NCBI GenBank assembly: GCA_964609695.1 | Contig: CAZSSP010000016.1 | Coordinates: 1-42,429, forward strand | Direction: 5' to 3' | Source: JAGNHS01 sp964609695 | Lineage (GTDB): Bacteria; Bdellovibrionota; UBA2428 | Length of the DNA: 42,429 nucleotides | Shown: piece after piece, positions 41,401-42,429 of the stretch | Numbering within the stretch: the stretch's first letter is position 1 | How the letters are laid out: each line of letters opens with the position of its first letter | The notes under the pieces: model-generated | Told to the model about the DNA's origin: nothing | Seen by the model: the letters and a program-made list of their open reading frames with translations, nothing else | Databases searched by the model: none | Program-made: the position numbers and the translations under genes

Positions 41401-42429
41401 TCCAAAGCCATCTTCTTAGGAAGACCGCATTGGTGAAGTTTCAATTCAGGACCCACTACGATTACAGAACGACCTGAGTAATCAACTCGTTTACCCAAAA
41501 GGTTTTGTCGGAATCGACCAGACTTACCCTTAAGAGTGTCAGAGAGAGAACGTAATGGACGCTTGTTAGGACCAGTGAAGACCTTACCGCGACGACCGTT
41601 ATCGAAAAGAGCATCGACAGCTTCTTGAAGCATGCGTTTTTCGTTTCGAATAATGATGTCTGGTGCATTGAGCTCCATCAATCGACGTAATCGATTGTTA
41701 CGGTTAATCACTCGACGGTAGAGATCGTTAAGATCCGAAGTTGCAAATCGACCACCATCTAGAGGCACCAACGGACGAAGATCCGGAGGTAGAACTGGAA
41801 CAACTTCCATCATCATATTAGATGGATCATTTCCAGACTCTCTGAACGCTTCAATAACTTTCAAGCGTTTAGAAAGTTTTTTCTTAACAGCTTCGGAAGT
41901 CGCATTACGAAGTCCTTCTCGAACTTCTTCAGAAACTTTTACGACATCAATTTTTTTCAATAGATCACGAATGGAATCTCCACCCATTCCTACTTTAAAT
42001 TTATTTCCTACTTTTTTAACAGTTTCTCCGTACTCATCTTCAGAAAGAATTTGTCCAACATGAAGATCAGTATCAGCAGGATCCACAACAACATAAGCTT
42101 CACAATAAAGAACTCTTTCAAGATCTTTAAGAGATACGTCGATCATCATCCCGATTCGTGAAGGAAGAGATCTCAAGAACCATACGTGAGCTACGGGAGT
42201 CACCAATTGAATGTGTCCCATGCGTTCACGACGGACTTTAGCTTGAGTAACCTCTACGCCGCACTTTTCGCAAATAACGCCGCGATATTTCATTCGCTTA
42301 TATTTTCCACACAAACATTCGTAATCCTTTATAGGTCCAAATATTTTTGCACAGAAAAGACCATCTTTTTCCGGTTTGAAAGTTCGGTAGTTGATAGTTT
42401 CAGGCTTTTTAACTTCGCCATGAGACCAG
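38406..42429 (-). CDS. rpoC: DNA-directed RNA polymerase subunit beta' (5' end off the window)
   Basis: About 1340 residues are visible; roughly the first 20-25 are off the right edge. The reading frame is open to 42428 and reads WSHGEVKKPETINYRTFKPE, so an apparent TTG start at 42314 is not the true one. The N-terminal zinc site is CLCGK with the second pair CEKC. The catalytic Mg2+ motif is NADFDGDQM. The second zinc site has CQAKRGICTLCYGR. The C-terminal region ends in an acidic tail (IEETDDAPNL). It is followed by rpsL, the common rpoBC-rpsL order. Confidence 0.98.
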   Translation of the reverse strand, partial: WSHGEVKKPETINYRTFKPEKDGLFCAKIFGPIKDYECLCGKYKRMKYRGVICEKCGVEVTQAKVRRERMGHIQLVTPVAHVWFLRSLPSRIGMMIDVSLKDLERVLYCEAYVVVDPADTDLHVGQILSEDEYGETVKKVGNKFKVGMGGDSIRDLLKKIDVVKVSEEVREGLRNATSEAVKKKLSKRLKVIEAFRESGNDPSNMMMEVVPVLPPDLRPLVPLDGGRFATSDLNDLYRRVINRNNRLRRLMELNAPDIIIRNEKRMLQEAVDALFDNGRRGKVFTGPNKRPLRSLSDTLKGKSGRFRQNLLGKRVDYSGRSVIVVGPELKLHQCGLPKKMALELFKPFIYNKLEEKGFVTTIKSAKKMVEKEKDEVWDILDEVVREHPVLLNRAPTLHRLGIQAFEPVLVEGKAIQLHPLVCTAFNADFDGDQMAVHVPLSIEAQIEARVLVMSTNNILKPADGKPIIMPSQDIVLGIYYMTRLRPGARGEGRVFKDPSEAAMAYQLGEVELQSKVQCRLRGKRVQTTVGRIIFSETVPEEIPFEHYNKTLTKKDQAELLDVCYRLLGPKKTVLLADSMRSVGYRFGARAGISIAMKDMEIPESKSKFIDKAFQEVQAIENQYTEGLITDGERYNKVIDIWAQVGESISSEMMKNLSKEMIRTHDGKEIETQSFNSIYVMADSGARGSPTQIKQLAGMRGLMAKPSGEIIETPITANFREGLTVLQYFISTHGARKGLADTALKTANSGYLTRRLVDVAQDAIITESDCGTVDGLELTDLMDGGDLIESLGDRILGRVVMEDIKNPTTGKLITPKDSMLDEKLVTAIEDAGIDRVKIRSVLTCQAKRGICTLCYGRDLARGHLVNIGETVGVIAAQSIGEPGTQLTMRTFHIGGAATRRAEQSSYESRVDGSVKLNRVSIIKDRDGLDTVMSRNSEIIIIDESGRERERYNLVYGSKLKVKEGSEVKKGQVLANWDPYSIPIVTQTEGTIQFVDMREGVTVTEKQDEVTGLTRRTIVENKSSSLRPRVDVVSGGEVKHSYTVPVGSTILVSEGDTVKAADILAKIPRESGKTKDITGGLPRVAELFEARKPKDCAIIADFDGVVSYGKDTKGKRKIVLSSEDGKQKEYLIPRGKHVIVQEGDFIRRGERIIDGAANPHDILAVLGEKALASYLVDEIQEVYRLQGVKINDKHIETIVRQMLRRVRVADSGDTNLLAGESVEKFRLYEINDKVKQMGGKEAQTDPLLLGITRASLSTESWVSAASFQETTKVLTEASIQGRVDYLRGLKENVSMGRLVPAGTGVRQYQGITPDMDIEEEALPVGRVYQAPPIEETDDAPNL

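Noticed and set aside
42312..42314. TTG as a start for rpoC
   Set aside because: The frame is open to the window edge and its upstream residues (GEVKKPETINYRTFKPE) match RpoC, so the gene continues off the window.

Overview
The window looks like a low-GC (roughly 40% by eye) didermic bacterium of the Bdellovibrionota type. The pointers are a TIGR02147-family gene, an LptE-like lipoprotein, Mla-type lipid transport genes, an alanine racemase and a deltaproteobacteria-like housekeeping set. The taxonomic call rests on family resemblance only and is moderate in confidence. A run of 100 N inside secD shows that this is a scaffold, probably from a draft or metagenome assembly.

Layout. Positions 1-4268 (minus) read tgt, yajC, secD, secF, recJ: tRNA queuosine modification, the Sec accessory complex, then the start of RecJ. 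Positions 4312-8715 are mixed: a secreted SGNH hydrolase (minus), mazG and rpsT (plus), lptE-holA (minus) and a DciA-like DUF721 gene (plus). Positions 8668-14792 (minus) form one tight unit, alr-mlaE-mlaF-mlaD-TPR, whose first three junctions are ATGA stop/start overlaps. The MlaD protein has a long beta-rich C-terminus that looks like outer-membrane strands. Then come acyP (minus), and a BolA-family gene, a GMP reductase-type gene, a TIGR02147 gene and an overlapping small secreted protein (all plus), up to 18291.

From 18321 to the right end everything is on the minus strand and is the ribosomal/transcription supercluster. In transcription order it reads rpoC, rpsL, rpsG, [terminator], fusA, [promoter], rpsJ, rplD, rplW, rplB, rpsS, rplV, rpsC, rplP, rpmC, rpsQ, rplN, rplX, rplE, rpsH, rplF, rplR, rpsE, rpmD, rplO, secY, adk, rpmJ, rpsM, rpsK, rpoA, rplQ, a thioredoxin-coiled-coil protein, rpsN and hppA.

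The cluster departs from the usual order in several ways. EF-Tu (tuf) is absent after fusA. rplC (L3) is absent between rpsJ and rplD. rpsN (S14) is absent between rplE and rpsH and lies instead behind rplQ. rpsD (S4) is absent between rpsK and rpoA. A membrane-anchored thioredoxin with a coiled-coil tail and a membrane pyrophosphatase ride at the distal end. Four ribosomal proteins (S20, L17, L22, L29) carry Lys/Ala-rich tails, L24 is short, Adk has a changed NMP-site motif (DGCIRT), and the pyrophosphatase has Val at the conserved Glu of DX7KXE.

I found no CRISPR array, insertion sequence, prophage, tRNA or rRNA gene. Most of the window is core genome. The parts most worth following up are the MCE protein with a possible outer-membrane domain, the TIGR02147/secreted-repeat pair and the rewired ribosomal cluster.
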